A DNA stretch of 64,000 nt from Pseudoalteromonas sp. XI10 (GCF_001469895.1 NZ_LOPY01000045.1:25750-89749), one strand, 5' to 3'. Shown: positions 25,514 to 34,693, numbered from the stretch's first letter. The notes: generated by a model not told the origin, from the sequence alone. Numbers and translations are program-made.

Positions 25514-26719
25514 TTACTTGGAGCTAACTTTAATTTTTTCTATTAAGTCATTTGCTTGATAGTTTTCATCTAAGGCAAAATCGAGTTGTACTAAGGCGTT
25601 TTTAAAGCCAGATTCAGATGGCGCATATTGCCATTGTCTTAATGCTATTTTGGCTTGTCGGTCAAAAATACCTTTTGGTTCGGCACTTACCACACTGACA
25701 TTGCTGGTGGCTCCTGTTGGTAAAATATCGTATTTCAAAACGACTGAACCGCTAATACCTTGCTCCGCAGCTTGAATTGGGTATATCGGCTCTACGCGCA
25801 TCACCGCTTGATAGTCCTTTGTCTTTTCAACGGACATCGGCTGTTTTGCAATGGCAAAGCTGCTAAGCATGCCTGTTGTAAAAATAACTAACGCTGTTTT
25901 TGCAATAAATGAGCTGTTGTCGATCTGCTTTATTTGATTTAGACGTTGTAACATGGTGTTTTTATCTCCGTATTGTGAATAAGCCATTAAGCCTGTTCTG
26001 CTAAAGCTTGCACAGTGCACTAATGCCTTACTGTATAAAATTCGTTGTTCTGTCGATTTATTTTTGAGTACCTGTTCATCACATGAAAGCTCTTGAATAC
26101 GGCGCAGACTTGCATAACCAAGCCAAGCGACAGGGTTAAACCACAGCAAAATAGTGGCACTTAACGCGATGGCATTAATTAGGTTATCTTTGCGTTTAAT
26201 GTGCACTGATTCATGCTCTAAAATAAGCGCTAAAGCATGGTTATCGTAGTGGCTTTGATAGTTTGTAGGCAGCACTAGCTTGGTGTTTATAACTCCTACA
26301 ACCATAGGTGAGCTCACCTGGTTGCTTTGGTAAAGGCACATTCTTTGGTTTTTGTGATGATCAAGCGTAATTGGCTCTAATTGCAGTTTTGCTAGAAAAC
26401 GGTAATGAAAATATACGGCAGTGATCAGCAGTGCTGCACTAATAAAGCCATAAATAGCAAACCAAGTGAGCGTAAACTGCGGCATTATTACTGTGTTTGG
26501 TGTGATAGTCAGCTTACTGATAAAGTCGTTTTGTATCGGTTTTAAGTGATTTGGTAAGTTCGCTAGCAATAAACTAATCGGTAATAGCGCCCAGAGTGTA
26601 TAAACCAAGCGTGCCGAAAGCTGGCTTAGCAGCTTTCGCTCTAGCAGCAATAAAAACATAATTGCAGATGAGATCAAAAGCTGTTGATCTAACAGCCAAT
26701 TAAAAAATGCATCTAACAT
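25514..26719 (-). CDS. BlaR1-like M56 membrane metallopeptidase with a TonB C-terminal domain
   Basis: A 401-residue protein. Four hydrophobic segments (about 13-27, 38-55, 83-104, 183-202) surround a cytoplasmic M56 zinc peptidase motif, His169-Glu170-x-x-His173 (EHESVHIKRKD), with acidic ligand candidates in QELSCDEQ (208-215). A further TM (273-290) leads to a periplasmic TonB-type C-terminal domain (about 305-385: VMRVEPIYPIQAAEQGISG, ALRQWQYAPS). In BlaR1 that place is a penicillin-binding sensor, so this is not a classical beta-lactam sensor. It follows the BlaI-type repressor gene by nine bases. By analogy with BlaR1 it may trigger cleavage of that repressor on an unknown envelope cue (inference). 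Confidence 0.9.
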   Translation of the reverse strand: MLDAFFNWLLDQQLLISSAIMFLLLLERKLLSQLSARLVYTLWALLPISLLLANLPNHLKPIQNDFISKLTITPNTVIMPQFTLTWFAIYGFISAALLITAVYFHYRFLAKLQLEPITLDHHKNQRMCLYQSNQVSSPMVVGVINTKLVLPTNYQSHYDNHALALILEHESVHIKRKDNLINAIALSATILLWFNPVAWLGYASLRRIQELSCDEQVLKNKSTEQRILYSKALVHCASFSRTGLMAYSQYGDKNTMLQRLNQIKQIDNSSFIAKTALVIFTTGMLSSFAIAKQPMSVEKTKDYQAVMRVEPIYPIQAAEQGISGSVVLKYDILPTGATSNVSVVSAEPKGIFDRQAKIALRQWQYAPSESGFKNALVQLDFALDENYQANDLIEKIKVSSK

Positions 26720-26728
26720 AACAACGCC

Positions 26729-27103
26729 TTATTTTTGCTGTTTTTCCCAATCATCAATGACCTTTTTTAGCTCATCAATGTCATGTTGCGAAAGTTGCTC
26801 TGATTTAGCAAAACCACTCACCAATGGCGCAATACGGCCATTAAAAAAGCGTTCAATAAAGCTTTGGCTTTCTTTTAATGTGTATTCTTCACGGGCGATG
26901 CAAGGAGTGTAGTTATATTGGCGGCCTTGTTTCTCGAAGCTAAGAGCGCCTTTTTTAACTAAACGGCTTAGTAGCGTTTTGATGGTTTTTTCGTGCCATT
27001 CTTTATCGTCACTTAAACGCGCAATTACTTCACTTGCCGTGGCTGGGTAGCCAAGCCATACCGCATCTAATACTTCGAATTCAGCTTTAGAAAGTTCAAT
27101 CAT
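26729..27103 (-). CDS. BlaI/MecI-type winged-helix repressor
   Basis: A 124-residue repressor. An N-terminal winged helix (about 4-75: LSKAEFEVLDAVWLG, TIKTLLSRLVKKGALSFEKQ) is followed by a dimerisation and cleavage region (80-122). In the Bla/Mec systems, cleavage of this protein relieves repression of both genes. The upstream region (27119-27151) has two nested dyads suited to dimer binding, so autoregulation is likely. It is first gene of a two-gene operon with the M56-TonB protein; no beta-lactamase gene is in the window. Confidence 0.92.
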   Translation of the reverse strand: MIELSKAEFEVLDAVWLGYPATASEVIARLSDDKEWHEKTIKTLLSRLVKKGALSFEKQGRQYNYTPCIAREEYTLKESQSFIERFFNGRIAPLVSGFAKSEQLSQHDIDELKKVIDDWEKQQK

Positions 27104-27118
27104 TTTTATGCCTACAGA

Positions 27119-27151
27119 TGTAATCTTTAATTAAAGATTACACGCGTAATC
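27119..27151. promoter_or_regulatory. Overlapping dyad operators upstream of the BlaI-type repressor
   Basis: A perfect 24-base palindrome spans 27119-27142, with half-site TGTAATCTTTAA. A second dyad, GATTAC-ACGC-GTAATC (27136-27151), overlaps its right arm. The centre of the first is 28 bases from the repressor start codon. TACA/TGTA cores are characteristic of BlaI/MecI/CopY operators, so this is very likely the autoregulatory operator. Confidence 0.72.
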
Positions 27152-27171
27152 AATTAATGCAAACTTTTTTG

Positions 27172-27858
27172 TTAGAGAATGTCACTTTTTTTGATACTGA
27201 CTATTTGTCCTTCGGGCAAATTCAGCGTGGTGAGTGAAAGCTTTGCGATATCTGTGCGGTACAGGTCGATGACTTTGTAGCCACAAAAACGAGCCATTTT
27301 TCGTATTTGCCGATTTAAGCCTTGTTTTAAGACGATGCAAAACTGCGTTTCGTTGACTTGAGTCACCGTGCAAGGGAGGGTTATTTGCTTATCGACAGGC
27401 ACACCGCTCGCCATGTTTTCACAAAAGTCCCCATCAAGGGGCTTATCTACTGTAACTAAATAGCGTTTTGGTTGATGGTAATCAGGGTGGATCAGTTGAT
27501 TACAAAACTCACCGTCATTGGTCAAAATCAACAAACCTCGGGAGTCTTTGTCGAGCCGGCCAATTGGGTAAACCCGTGTGGTTTTAGGTAAACTATGAAT
27601 AAGACTGGTTGGGTCGTCAGCATTTAATTTGCAATCTATACCAACGGGTTTGTGATAAGCAAAGTAGGTGAGTGGCGCTTTTTCTGATATTTTTTCGCCA
27701 AGTACAATCACATCATCGTGCTCATCAACATGATCTATATGATTTGCGGCACGGCCATTTACTGTTACCTCACCTTGATCTATCAAGCGCGATGCTTGCT
27801 TTCGAGAGCAAACACCCGCGTGGGCAATAAATTTAGCAAGTCGTACTTTTTCTGGCAT
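27172..27858 (-). CDS. rluF: 23S rRNA pseudouridine synthase, RluF-like
   Basis: A 228-residue RsuA-family pseudouridine synthase. It has an S4 RNA-binding domain (about 5-60: LAKFIAHAGVCSRKQASRL) and a catalytic domain with the nucleophilic Asp in GRLDKDSRGLLILTNDG and GLNRQIRKMARFCGY near the end. Similarity is closest to RluF (23S U2604), with RluE/RsuA as alternatives. It lacks the basic C-terminal tail of E. coli RluF. The ATG at 27856-27858 is chosen over an in-frame GTG at 27888, because a minus-strand TATACT (27889-27894) directly abuts that GTG and would place transcription start after it. Confidence 0.85.
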   Translation of the reverse strand: MPEKVRLAKFIAHAGVCSRKQASRLIDQGEVTVNGRAANHIDHVDEHDDVIVLGEKISEKAPLTYFAYHKPVGIDCKLNADDPTSLIHSLPKTTRVYPIGRLDKDSRGLLILTNDGEFCNQLIHPDYHQPKRYLVTVDKPLDGDFCENMASGVPVDKQITLPCTVTQVNETQFCIVLKQGLNRQIRKMARFCGYKVIDLYRTDIAKLSLTTLNLPEGQIVSIKKSDIL

Positions 27859-27938
27859 GAGTGATTTTTGTACAATTAATTTGATCACAGTATATCAAAA
27901 TCACGTATAAATAGTTCCACCACCAAAGAGGAACGCAC

Positions 27939-28244
27939 ATGCCTATCAAGTTATCAGAGCTTGCAGACCATCAGCCACTGCAAAAAGTTATCCTTCATTC
28001 GTTGGAAATGGCGCTGTATCAAGTGTCTGTGGTAATAAATAACGTTGAGTATTATGTTACTGATGAACAAGGTAAATTTATACGAGATCTCAGTCCGTTG
28101 CATATTCAAAAGCGTCTTGATCACCTAAGTTATGGCGATATGGTTTTACGCCACACCAGTGCTTATGATGAAATGTGTGGTCAGCCCGAAAAGCTGGCGA
28201 GTAACATGCTCGAAGTACCCTATGGCAAGAACCACTTATACTGA
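27939..28244 (+). CDS. DUF6482 family protein
   Basis: A 101-residue soluble protein matching the small DUF6482 family of marine gammaproteobacteria (KVILHSLEMALYQVSVVI near the N-terminus, then YVTDEQGKFIRDLSP and a QP-E-K tail). Function is unknown. An AGAGGAACG ribosome site precedes the ATG. It is divergent from rluF and followed by a GNAT gene on the same strand after 47 bases. Confidence 0.75.
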   Translation: MPIKLSELADHQPLQKVILHSLEMALYQVSVVINNVEYYVTDEQGKFIRDLSPLHIQKRLDHLSYGDMVLRHTSAYDEMCGQPEKLASNMLEVPYGKNHLY

Positions 28245-28291
28245 TTAACGATATAAGCGTATACTGAGTCATAACATTTTATAGGTATGCT

Positions 28292-28699
28292 ATGTATCAA
28301 TTAAAAAGTGATGACTCAGCTGATCTAAACAACCAGCTAAGAGAACATATTGTGGCTTTCAACGCCGCACATTTTAATGCCGAGCGTATTCCTTTAGGCT
28401 TTAAGTTCGTTAATAAACAAAACAGTGTTGTTGCTGGTATTCATGGCCAAGTATTTGGTAATTGGCTGCTTATTAGTTGGCTTTGGTGTGATGATAAGAC
28501 ACGTGGTAAAGGGCTTGCGACACGATTGTTAGCTGAATTAGAGAGCAAAGCTAAAGCGTTTGGTGCAAATACTGCACAACTTGATACGCTCGATTTCCAA
28601 GCCAAACCCTTTTACGAAAAAAACGGCTACCAAGTTAAATACGAGATGAAAAACTACCCACTCGACGGCTGCCGTTATTTTATGGAAAAAACCCTTTAA
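28292..28699 (+). CDS. GNAT family N-acetyltransferase
   Basis: A 135-residue single-domain acetyltransferase. Its acetyl-CoA loop is TRGKGLATRLLAELES (around 71-86), with FYEKNGYQ in the last third marking the end of the fold. The substrate is unknown. It sits convergent with the HopJ-family gene, with only 13 bases between stops. Confidence 0.88.
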   Translation: MYQLKSDDSADLNNQLREHIVAFNAAHFNAERIPLGFKFVNKQNSVVAGIHGQVFGNWLLISWLWCDDKTRGKGLATRLLAELESKAKAFGANTAQLDTLDFQAKPFYEKNGYQVKYEMKNYPLDGCRYFMEKTL

Positions 28700-28712
28700 T
28701 TATTGGTTTTAA

Positions 28713-29072
28713 TCACTTCGCTTTAAGCACGTCTTGCTCGGTAAAAGTAATGCCTAAGAAAGGGGTCGCTTCAGGGGCAAGCATAAAGGTGCGAATGTTC
28801 ATATGGTCTTGCCCTTCAGGATTGTGTAATACGTCATCACGATAAAACGCGCCAAAACAATCTAGGGTATTTTGTTTGCTTAGTTGATTAAGCTTTGCAA
28901 AGGCAAAAATTTTACATGAGCCATTATTTTCATTTGCCTCACTAAGCAAGCCATGATTGTTAAAACCGCTTGGGGTAAAATCATAATTGCTGTCTATAAC
29001 CGCCATGGTATCGGTAAACTCAATTTGCTGTGGTGTGCTTGCTAATGTCGCCAGGAATTCGTTAAGAGTCAT
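28713..29072 (-). CDS. HopJ family protein
   Basis: A 119-residue protein of the HopJ family, named after a Pseudomonas syringae protein but widespread in free-living marine bacteria. Family features are IDSNYDFTPSGFNN and GSCKIFAFAKLNQLS, then CFGAFYRDDVL and a late HMNIRTFM. A type III effector role is not supported: there is no secretion system in view. The gene follows the aspartyl-protease gene by nine bases and probably shares its transcript. Confidence 0.85.
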   Translation of the reverse strand: MTLNEFLATLASTPQQIEFTDTMAVIDSNYDFTPSGFNNHGLLSEANENNGSCKIFAFAKLNQLSKQNTLDCFGAFYRDDVLHNPEGQDHMNIRTFMLAPEATPFLGITFTEQDVLKAK

Positions 29073-29081
29073 TGTTTGTCC

Positions 29082-30194
29082 TTAAAAATTGTTCTTTATC
29101 AACTCTAACTCATTCACTTGCTGATTGATATTAAACTTAAAACTCTCTAAAAAGTTCATACCTAATAAGCCATAGCCAGCATGATTTTCTATTACCAGCA
29201 CTTCAAAATCACGAATACGTTGTTGACCGACTTGAAATGATTCGAGCTGATAACGCTGTGCTTCAACAATTCCATTAGCTGTGTTTACTTGCAAGGTGCC
29301 AAGGTAATTGGCTGGGGTGTTAAGCGAGTTCAATAATGTTTGGTTAATTACAGTAAAGCTAGCGCCTGTGTCGATCATCAGCTCGGTTTCAATATCATCG
29401 TTGATAATACTGTTTACTAAAAAGTGTGAACCTCGAGCGGTTAACTCTATAACTTCAACACCTGCTAAGGCTTGTTGAATCAACAGGTGTAATTGCTCAG
29501 CCTGTGGTTTATAGTCATGATCTTCAGGCAGTTGATCTAGGGTAATTTGGCTTGCGACATAATCTTCTAAATGATAGTTAGCTAATGCATGGATATATAA
29601 GTAATGCGCGTTACCTGGCGCGTAATCAAGCCATTGTTGACTGCTGTTAAGTAAGGCTTGCCATTGTTGCGTCGCAATAAGTTCATCAATATAGGATGTG
29701 CTTATCTCATTAATTTGTTTGTTAAGTTGTTGCTTATCATTGCTGTCTAATTGGTTGCTAAGAGCCAGTAAATTGATGATCCCTTGTTGGGTATCACCTT
29801 GTGCTATTAAACGCTTAGCATCAAGCTCAAGCATAGCGACATCGTAAGGGTGGCTATTTAAAAAGGCCGTTAAAAATTGCTCACTTAAAGTGAATTTTTG
29901 ATGGGAAAGCCATGATTCTAATTGCTGTTGCCAAGCTCGTTTTAGCTGCCTTGCATAGCGAGGTTCATTCACAAGTAATTGAGTGTACTCAGCAACTGCT
30001 TTATCAAATAACTGATTGCTAAATAGTGCAACTGCCTGCTGGAAGTGGGCTGGTAACGCCGTGCCTTTTTGTACTTTAGGCGCTGGTGCGACAGTTTCTA
30101 TTTCTAACGGCTTTGCTGGGTTAAAAAGTTGCCAAATAAAGTAACCATTTAAACTAAGAGAAAGTAGCAATATTAATTTAAGTAAAGCATTCAT
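29082..30194 (-). CDS. Retropepsin-like aspartic protease with TPR-like N-terminus
   Basis: A 370-residue protein with an N-terminal membrane anchor (about 4-22), an alpha-helical TPR-like region (about 48-240) and a clan AA retropepsin domain (about 250-365). The catalytic Asp275 is in MIDTGASFTVI and the second signature is GLLGMNFLE (343-351). Such enzymes act as homodimers with one DTG per subunit. The anchor places the protease in the periplasm (inference). Substrates are unknown. It is cotranscribed with the HopJ-family gene. Confidence 0.87.
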   Translation of the reverse strand: MNALLKLILLLSLSLNGYFIWQLFNPAKPLEIETVAPAPKVQKGTALPAHFQQAVALFSNQLFDKAVAEYTQLLVNEPRYARQLKRAWQQQLESWLSHQKFTLSEQFLTAFLNSHPYDVAMLELDAKRLIAQGDTQQGIINLLALSNQLDSNDKQQLNKQINEISTSYIDELIATQQWQALLNSSQQWLDYAPGNAHYLYIHALANYHLEDYVASQITLDQLPEDHDYKPQAEQLHLLIQQALAGVEVIELTARGSHFLVNSIINDDIETELMIDTGASFTVINQTLLNSLNTPANYLGTLQVNTANGIVEAQRYQLESFQVGQQRIRDFEVLVIENHAGYGLLGMNFLESFKFNINQQVNELELIKNNF

Positions 30195-30263
30195 CCGTTT
30201 CGCCCATCAGTTTTACATCTTCGTTGCCTACTTACTCAGCATAAAACAAATTTTTCAAAATCG

Positions 30264-30974
30264 TTACTTTTTAACCAAATGATTGAGTGCCATGATATTA
30301 CTTATTTCAATATCCGCTAATCCTTGATAACGATATTGCGTTGCCTGGTTGTTTAGCCATACGCTTTGACAGCCCGCATTATTGGCGCCTTGTACATCAG
30401 TATCTAAGCTATCGCCAATATGCAAAATTTCCTTGTGGGTAACCTCTAACTGCTTTGCTGCGTTATCAAAAAGGGCGCTGTGAGGTTTTGCTTTTCCGTG
30501 TGGGCCAGCTTGTAAAACTAACTCAAACACACCATTAAGGTTAAACTTTTCTACTTCGACATTACCATTGGTGATGGCGATGAGGCGGTAGTGTTTACTG
30601 AGGTTAGCAAGTAATTCAAGTACTTCATCAGTAACAGTTATTTGACTGCGGGCATCTGCGAATGCCTGATAAGCGTTTTCGGCGTGCAAACGAGCTTGCT
30701 CTGCTGAAAAACCCAGATCGGTCATGGCATAGTGTAATGCTGATTGTCGCCAGCGCGTCACATCATCGATTAGAGTGGCATCTTGCTTTAAAGCATTATC
30801 GCGGCATTTTAACCAGTAGCTCATGCTATCGGCTGGCCATTGTTCTAATGCCTCGAGGTAATCAGCTTGTGCTTGTAAGGCTGATTTGATAATCGGATGG
30901 TTGTTGTAAAGCGTGTCGTCTAAATCAAAACTTAAAACAGAAACTGGCGATAAGGCACGGTTAAATCGGATCAT
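30264..30974 (-). CDS. yigB: HAD-family phosphatase, YigB type
   Basis: A 236-residue HAD-IA hydrolase. Motif I is SFDLDDTLYNN (nucleophile and acid/base Asp), motif II is AITNGN, motif III Lys falls near GPHGKAKPHSALF, and motif IV is HIGDSLDTDVQGA. E. coli YigB dephosphorylates a riboflavin pathway intermediate and FMN. The assignment is backed by position: directly after xerC, as in E. coli. The xerC stop lies 12 bases upstream. Confidence 0.9.
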   Translation of the reverse strand: MIRFNRALSPVSVLSFDLDDTLYNNHPIIKSALQAQADYLEALEQWPADSMSYWLKCRDNALKQDATLIDDVTRWRQSALHYAMTDLGFSAEQARLHAENAYQAFADARSQITVTDEVLELLANLSKHYRLIAITNGNVEVEKFNLNGVFELVLQAGPHGKAKPHSALFDNAAKQLEVTHKEILHIGDSLDTDVQGANNAGCQSVWLNNQATQYRYQGLADIEISNIMALNHLVKK

Positions 30975-30986
30975 AATGACAAGGGG

Positions 30987-31940
30987 TTACTCTGATGTTG
31001 AGCGCTTTTTAGCGCGTGGATGGGTGTTATCGTAAACTTTAGCTAAATGCTGAAAATCTAAATGTGTATAAACCTGAGTAGCAGACAAACTACTGTGTCC
31101 TAACAGTTCTTGTACTGCGCGCAGATCCCCTGATGATTCTAAGATATGTGACGCAAATGAGTGGCGTAATTTATGCGGATGCACTTGCGAGCTGATCCCT
31201 TGCTTTATACCCCATTCTTGCATGCGAAGGCGAACTTGGCGTACGGAAATTCGCTTTTTTTGGCTGCTAACAAACACGGCAATTTCATCTGGGTGTGCAT
31301 ATTGAGGGCGAATTTTCAGCCATGCTTTTAATGCACTGAGCGCTTTGCTGCCTACAGGTAATAAACGCTCTTTGTTACCTTTACCACGGACTAAAATTTC
31401 GCCTTCAGTCGGGTTTATATCTTGTATGTTAGCGCCAACTAACTCGCTAATACGCAGACCCGAAGAGTACATTAATTCCATCATGGCTTTGTCACGAATA
31501 GCTAAAGGTTCATCATCGGGCAGCTCTAGTAGCTTAGCCATTTGATCTACGTCTAAATTTTTGGGTAAAGGCTTGGAAAATTTTGGCCCTTTAATTGCCT
31601 CTGCCGGATTATGATAATGTGCCTGACTGGCTATATTTTTGGCTTTTAAGAATTTATATAAACTACGAATACAGCTCAGTTTTAAACTGATTGTGCGACC
31701 ACTTAATTGTTTGCTGCGCATTTGCATGCTGTAACGGCGAATATGCTCACCTTGAACAGCAAACCAGTCTTCACATAGTTTACTAAAGTACAAAGCTGCA
31801 AAGCCTAGCTGGCTCGTGTATTGGTTTACTGTGTGCGCTGAGTATTGTTTTTCGTAGCGTAAGTAGTCTGCAAAAAGTTGGATGGGTGTTCGCCAAGCAT
31901 CACTTAATTCATCAATGTCTGGCGTCGTCACATCGCTCAT
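30987..31940 (-). CDS. xerC: Site-specific tyrosine recombinase XerC
   Basis: A 317-residue tyrosine recombinase that, with XerD, resolves chromosome dimers at dif. The N-terminal SAM-like domain (about 15-105: FADYLRYEKQYSAHTVNQY) is followed by the catalytic domain with Arg (SGLRISELVGANI), Lys (RGKGNKERLLP), HKLRHSFASHIL, LGHSS and the Tyr nucleophile in ATQVYTHLD. XerC rather than XerD is indicated by the dapF-DUF484-xerC-yigB order. Its start overlaps the DUF484 stop by four bases. Confidence 0.96.
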   Translation of the reverse strand: MSDVTTPDIDELSDAWRTPIQLFADYLRYEKQYSAHTVNQYTSQLGFAALYFSKLCEDWFAVQGEHIRRYSMQMRSKQLSGRTISLKLSCIRSLYKFLKAKNIASQAHYHNPAEAIKGPKFSKPLPKNLDVDQMAKLLELPDDEPLAIRDKAMMELMYSSGLRISELVGANIQDINPTEGEILVRGKGNKERLLPVGSKALSALKAWLKIRPQYAHPDEIAVFVSSQKKRISVRQVRLRMQEWGIKQGISSQVHPHKLRHSFASHILESSGDLRAVQELLGHSSLSATQVYTHLDFQHLAKVYDNTHPRAKKRSTSE

Positions 31941-32548
31941 GCAAGTTCCAATAAGCGCAGTTGCAATGAGCGCACAAACTCAAGGACAAAAAAGCTGTCT
32001 TTTGCCGGTTCGAAGTGATTAACGTCATCACTACCAAACGCCAAAATTGCCACAGGGTGTTTCGTGTTACCAATTAAGTATAAGGCAGTCGATTGAGTTG
32101 TGTCTGAAAATAGTAAGTCTCTTTCTTGTTGGCTTACTCGACCCAAGTAAATGCCGTCGTTTTGCAGGCGATGAGCAATTAATTCATCATACTTTGTATC
32201 GTACTTAACTAAGTGACATTCGTTAATTGATGGATTTGTACAAATAATATTACGTAAGTTGCTAGCTAGTGTCGTAAAGTCGTAGTTAGTCCATAACTGA
32301 CGATGGCATTCACTGAATAAGCGGTAAATCAATTCGTTTTCTTTTGCTTGCTCAACGAGCTGATCAATCTTATTTTTTAATAACGTATTGTGTTCACGTA
32401 ATTGGCGTTGTTGAATATGTACCAAAGACGTTGTTCCCGCCGTTTGCTGTTGTAGTTCAACTTCAGCGAGCACATCAGGGTTTTTAATAAAAAAATCAGG
32501 GTGTGCTTTTAAATATTCAGCAATTTGTTGTTCTGTTAGTTTGCTCAT
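31937..32548 (-). CDS. DUF484 family protein
   Basis: A 203-residue protein of the DUF484 family (E. coli YigA position). The N-terminal helix [19 protein letters not shown] and a GAF-like second half (about 85-200) are visible, joined by a coiled coil (about 45-75). Function is unknown. It is conserved between dapF and xerC, and overlaps both neighbours by four bases, so the three proteins are translationally coupled. Confidence 0.9.
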   Translation of the reverse strand: MSKLTEQQIAEYLKAHPDFFIKNPDVLAEVELQQQTAGTTSLVHIQQRQLREHNTLLKNKIDQLVEQAKENELIYRLFSECHRQLWTNYDFTTLASNLRNIICTNPSINECHLVKYDTKYDELIAHRLQNDGIYLGRVSQQERDLLFSDTTQSTALYLIGNTKHPVAILAFGSDDVNHFEPAKDSFFVLEFVRSLQLRLLELA

Positions 32549-33375
32549 AATGCCACTTGTCCATCAAAAACATGCTCAGCAGGGCCTGTCATTCGTACAG
32601 GGTGGCCTTCGCCTTGCCAACGTACTTGTAAACTGCCGCCTGGTAAGTCAACTTGTACGGTATTAGCGAGCTTACTTTGAATTTGACCAACCACGACCGC
32701 AGCACAAGCACCTGTACCACAGGCTAAGGTTTCACTAACGCCACGTTCCCACACTCTTAGTTTAATGTGATCTTGCGAAATTACCTGCATAAAACCAACA
32801 TTTGCGCGTTGAGGAAAACGCTCATGATTTTCAAGGAGTGGGCCTAAGGTAGCGACTTTTGCGCTATGAATGTCATCAACTTCTAACACGCAATGTGGGT
32901 TACCCATCGACACTGCGCCACTAAATACAGTGTGTTCTTCCGTACGAAGAATATAGGTCAACTCACGCTTGCTGGCTTTTAATGGGATTTTGTTCGGTTC
33001 AAAATTGGGGTGGCCCATATTTACCGTTACTTGACCATCTTTCTCTATATAAAGCGTGAGGTTACCAGATTTTGTTGAAACTGAGATTTTATGCTTATTG
33101 GTCAGGCCCTTCATACGTACAAAGCGGGCGAAACAGCGCGCGCCGTTGCCGCATTGTTCAACTTCGTTACCATCGGCATTGAAAATACGATAATGAAAAT
33201 CGAGATCAGGAGAGTAAGGGGCTTCAACCATAAGCAGTTGATCGAAGCCAATGCCGAAATGGCGATCTGCCAGCTTCTTTATTTGATCACGTGATAAAAA
33301 AACATTTTGAGTAATGTTATCAATAACGACAAAGTCATTACCTAGGCCGTGCATTTTTGAAAAATTAACTAACAT
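32545..33375 (-). CDS. dapF: Diaminopimelate epimerase
   Basis: A 276-residue PLP-independent racemase that converts LL- to meso-diaminopimelate for peptidoglycan and lysine. The two catalytic Cys are in [13 protein letters not shown] and [12 protein letters not shown]. The N-terminus [13 protein letters not shown] is typical. It lies downstream of lysA by 64 bases and overlaps the DUF484 gene by four. An inverted repeat, GCTCTG/CAGAGC, lies in the gap after lysA but has no T-run. Confidence 0.97.
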   Translation of the reverse strand: MLVNFSKMHGLGNDFVVIDNITQNVFLSRDQIKKLADRHFGIGFDQLLMVEAPYSPDLDFHYRIFNADGNEVEQCGNGARCFARFVRMKGLTNKHKISVSTKSGNLTLYIEKDGQVTVNMGHPNFEPNKIPLKASKRELTYILRTEEHTVFSGAVSMGNPHCVLEVDDIHSAKVATLGPLLENHERFPQRANVGFMQVISQDHIKLRVWERGVSETLACGTGACAAVVVGQIQSKLANTVQVDLPGGSLQVRWQGEGHPVRMTGPAEHVFDGQVAL

Positions 33376-33439
33376 AACGCTCTAATTCGGGTTTGCTCTG
33401 AGCTAATCATGCCACAGAGCAGGGCGGTTATAAAAACGT

Positions 33440-34693
33440 TTATGGTAAAATTTTCTCACCTTGCCAAAGGCTTTCTAAGGTTTCGCGTTGGCGAATTAAA
33501 TGGCTTTGCTGGCCATCCACCATAATCTCTGCAACACGCGGGCGTGAGTTGTAGTTTGAGCTCATGGTAAAACCATACGCGCCAGCGCTGCGCTGTGCTA
33601 ATAGGTCACCGGCTTGAAGTGCAAGCTCACGGTCTTTACCTAAAAAGTCACCGGTTTCGCAAACTGGGCCGACAATATCGTAGTTGTGAGTAGGCGTATC
33701 ATCTGTGCGAGGTTCAACTGGCACAATAGATTGCCAAGCTTGATACAGCGATGGGCGCAACATATCGTTCATGCCTGCATCAACAATAGCAAAGAACTTA
33801 TCTTGGTTTTGTTTAATAAACTCAACTTTAGTAACTAAAATGCCTGCGTTGGCAGCAATCGCACGACCAGGCTCAAAAATAAGTTCTAAATCTTGGTAGT
33901 TTGCTAATCGAGCGGTAATTTTATCAACATATTCGCTTGGGTGAGGAGGCGTTTCGCCATTATAAGGCACGCCAAGGCCACCACCGATATCTAGGTGAGT
34001 TAGCTTGATGCCAACCGCTTTTAACTCTTCGATAAGAGTTAGTACTTTTTCAAGTGCTGCTAAGAAAGGTTTAATTTCTGTTAGCTGCGAACCAATGTGG
34101 CAATCTACACCGGTAATTTTTAAACCGGGCAGAGATGCGGCATGTTGATACACCGTCACAGCTGTTTGAATATCAATACCAAATTTATTCTCTTTTAAAC
34201 CGGTTGAGATATAAGGGTGCGTTTTTGCATCTATATCTGGGTTTACGCGAATCGAAATCGGTGCCACCAAGTTAAGAGCCGTTGCCACCTTTGAAATTCG
34301 CTCAAGCTCAGCCACTGACTCAACATTAAAACACTTGATCCCCAATTCAAGTGCATAAGCAATTTCGTCAGCGGTTTTTGCAACGCCAGAAAAAACAACC
34401 TTACTTGCGTCTCCGCCTGCTTGGATAACGCGTGCAAGCTCACCTTTTGAGACAATGTCAAAACCTGAACCAAGTCGCGCTAAAATATTCAGCACGGCAA
34501 TATTTGAGTTGGCTTTTACGGCATAGCACACCAAGCTTTTATGTGACTTAGCAGCTTCAGCAAATGCTAGATAATGACGTTCAAAGGTTTTGCGTGAATA
34601 AATATAACAAGGCGTACCATATTGTTCGGCAAGTTCTTTGACAGCGATGTCTTCAGCGAACAGCTGATTATTATTGTAGTTAAAAAAGTCCAT
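33440..34693 (-). CDS. lysA: Diaminopimelate decarboxylase
   Basis: A 417-residue fold-III PLP enzyme that decarboxylates meso-diaminopimelate to lysine. The PLP lysine is in VCYAVKANSN, the His of the TIM barrel in DCHIGSQL, the phosphate loop in DIGGGLGVPY and EPGRAIAANAG, and the active-site Cys in GPVCETGDFLG. It begins directly after the lptM stop codon (no gap) and precedes dapF, so lysine and peptidoglycan precursor genes form one transcript. Confidence 0.97.
   Translation of the reverse strand: MDFFNYNNNQLFAEDIAVKELAEQYGTPCYIYSRKTFERHYLAFAEAAKSHKSLVCYAVKANSNIAVLNILARLGSGFDIVSKGELARVIQAGGDASKVVFSGVAKTADEIAYALELGIKCFNVESVAELERISKVATALNLVAPISIRVNPDIDAKTHPYISTGLKENKFGIDIQTAVTVYQHAASLPGLKITGVDCHIGSQLTEIKPFLAALEKVLTLIEELKAVGIKLTHLDIGGGLGVPYNGETPPHPSEYVDKITARLANYQDLELIFEPGRAIAANAGILVTKVEFIKQNQDKFFAIVDAGMNDMLRPSLYQAWQSIVPVEPRTDDTPTHNYDIVGPVCETGDFLGKDRELALQAGDLLAQRSAGAYGFTMSSNYNSRPRVAEIMVDGQQSHLIRQRETLESLWQGEKILP

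Noticed and set aside
25514..27103. Classical beta-lactam resistance operon (BlaI-BlaR1)
   Set aside because: The membrane partner ends in a TonB-type domain, not a penicillin-binding one, and no beta-lactamase gene is present.
28713..29072. Type III secretion effector (HopJ name)
   Set aside because: No secretion or chaperone genes are near and the family is common in free-living marine bacteria; the name is historical.
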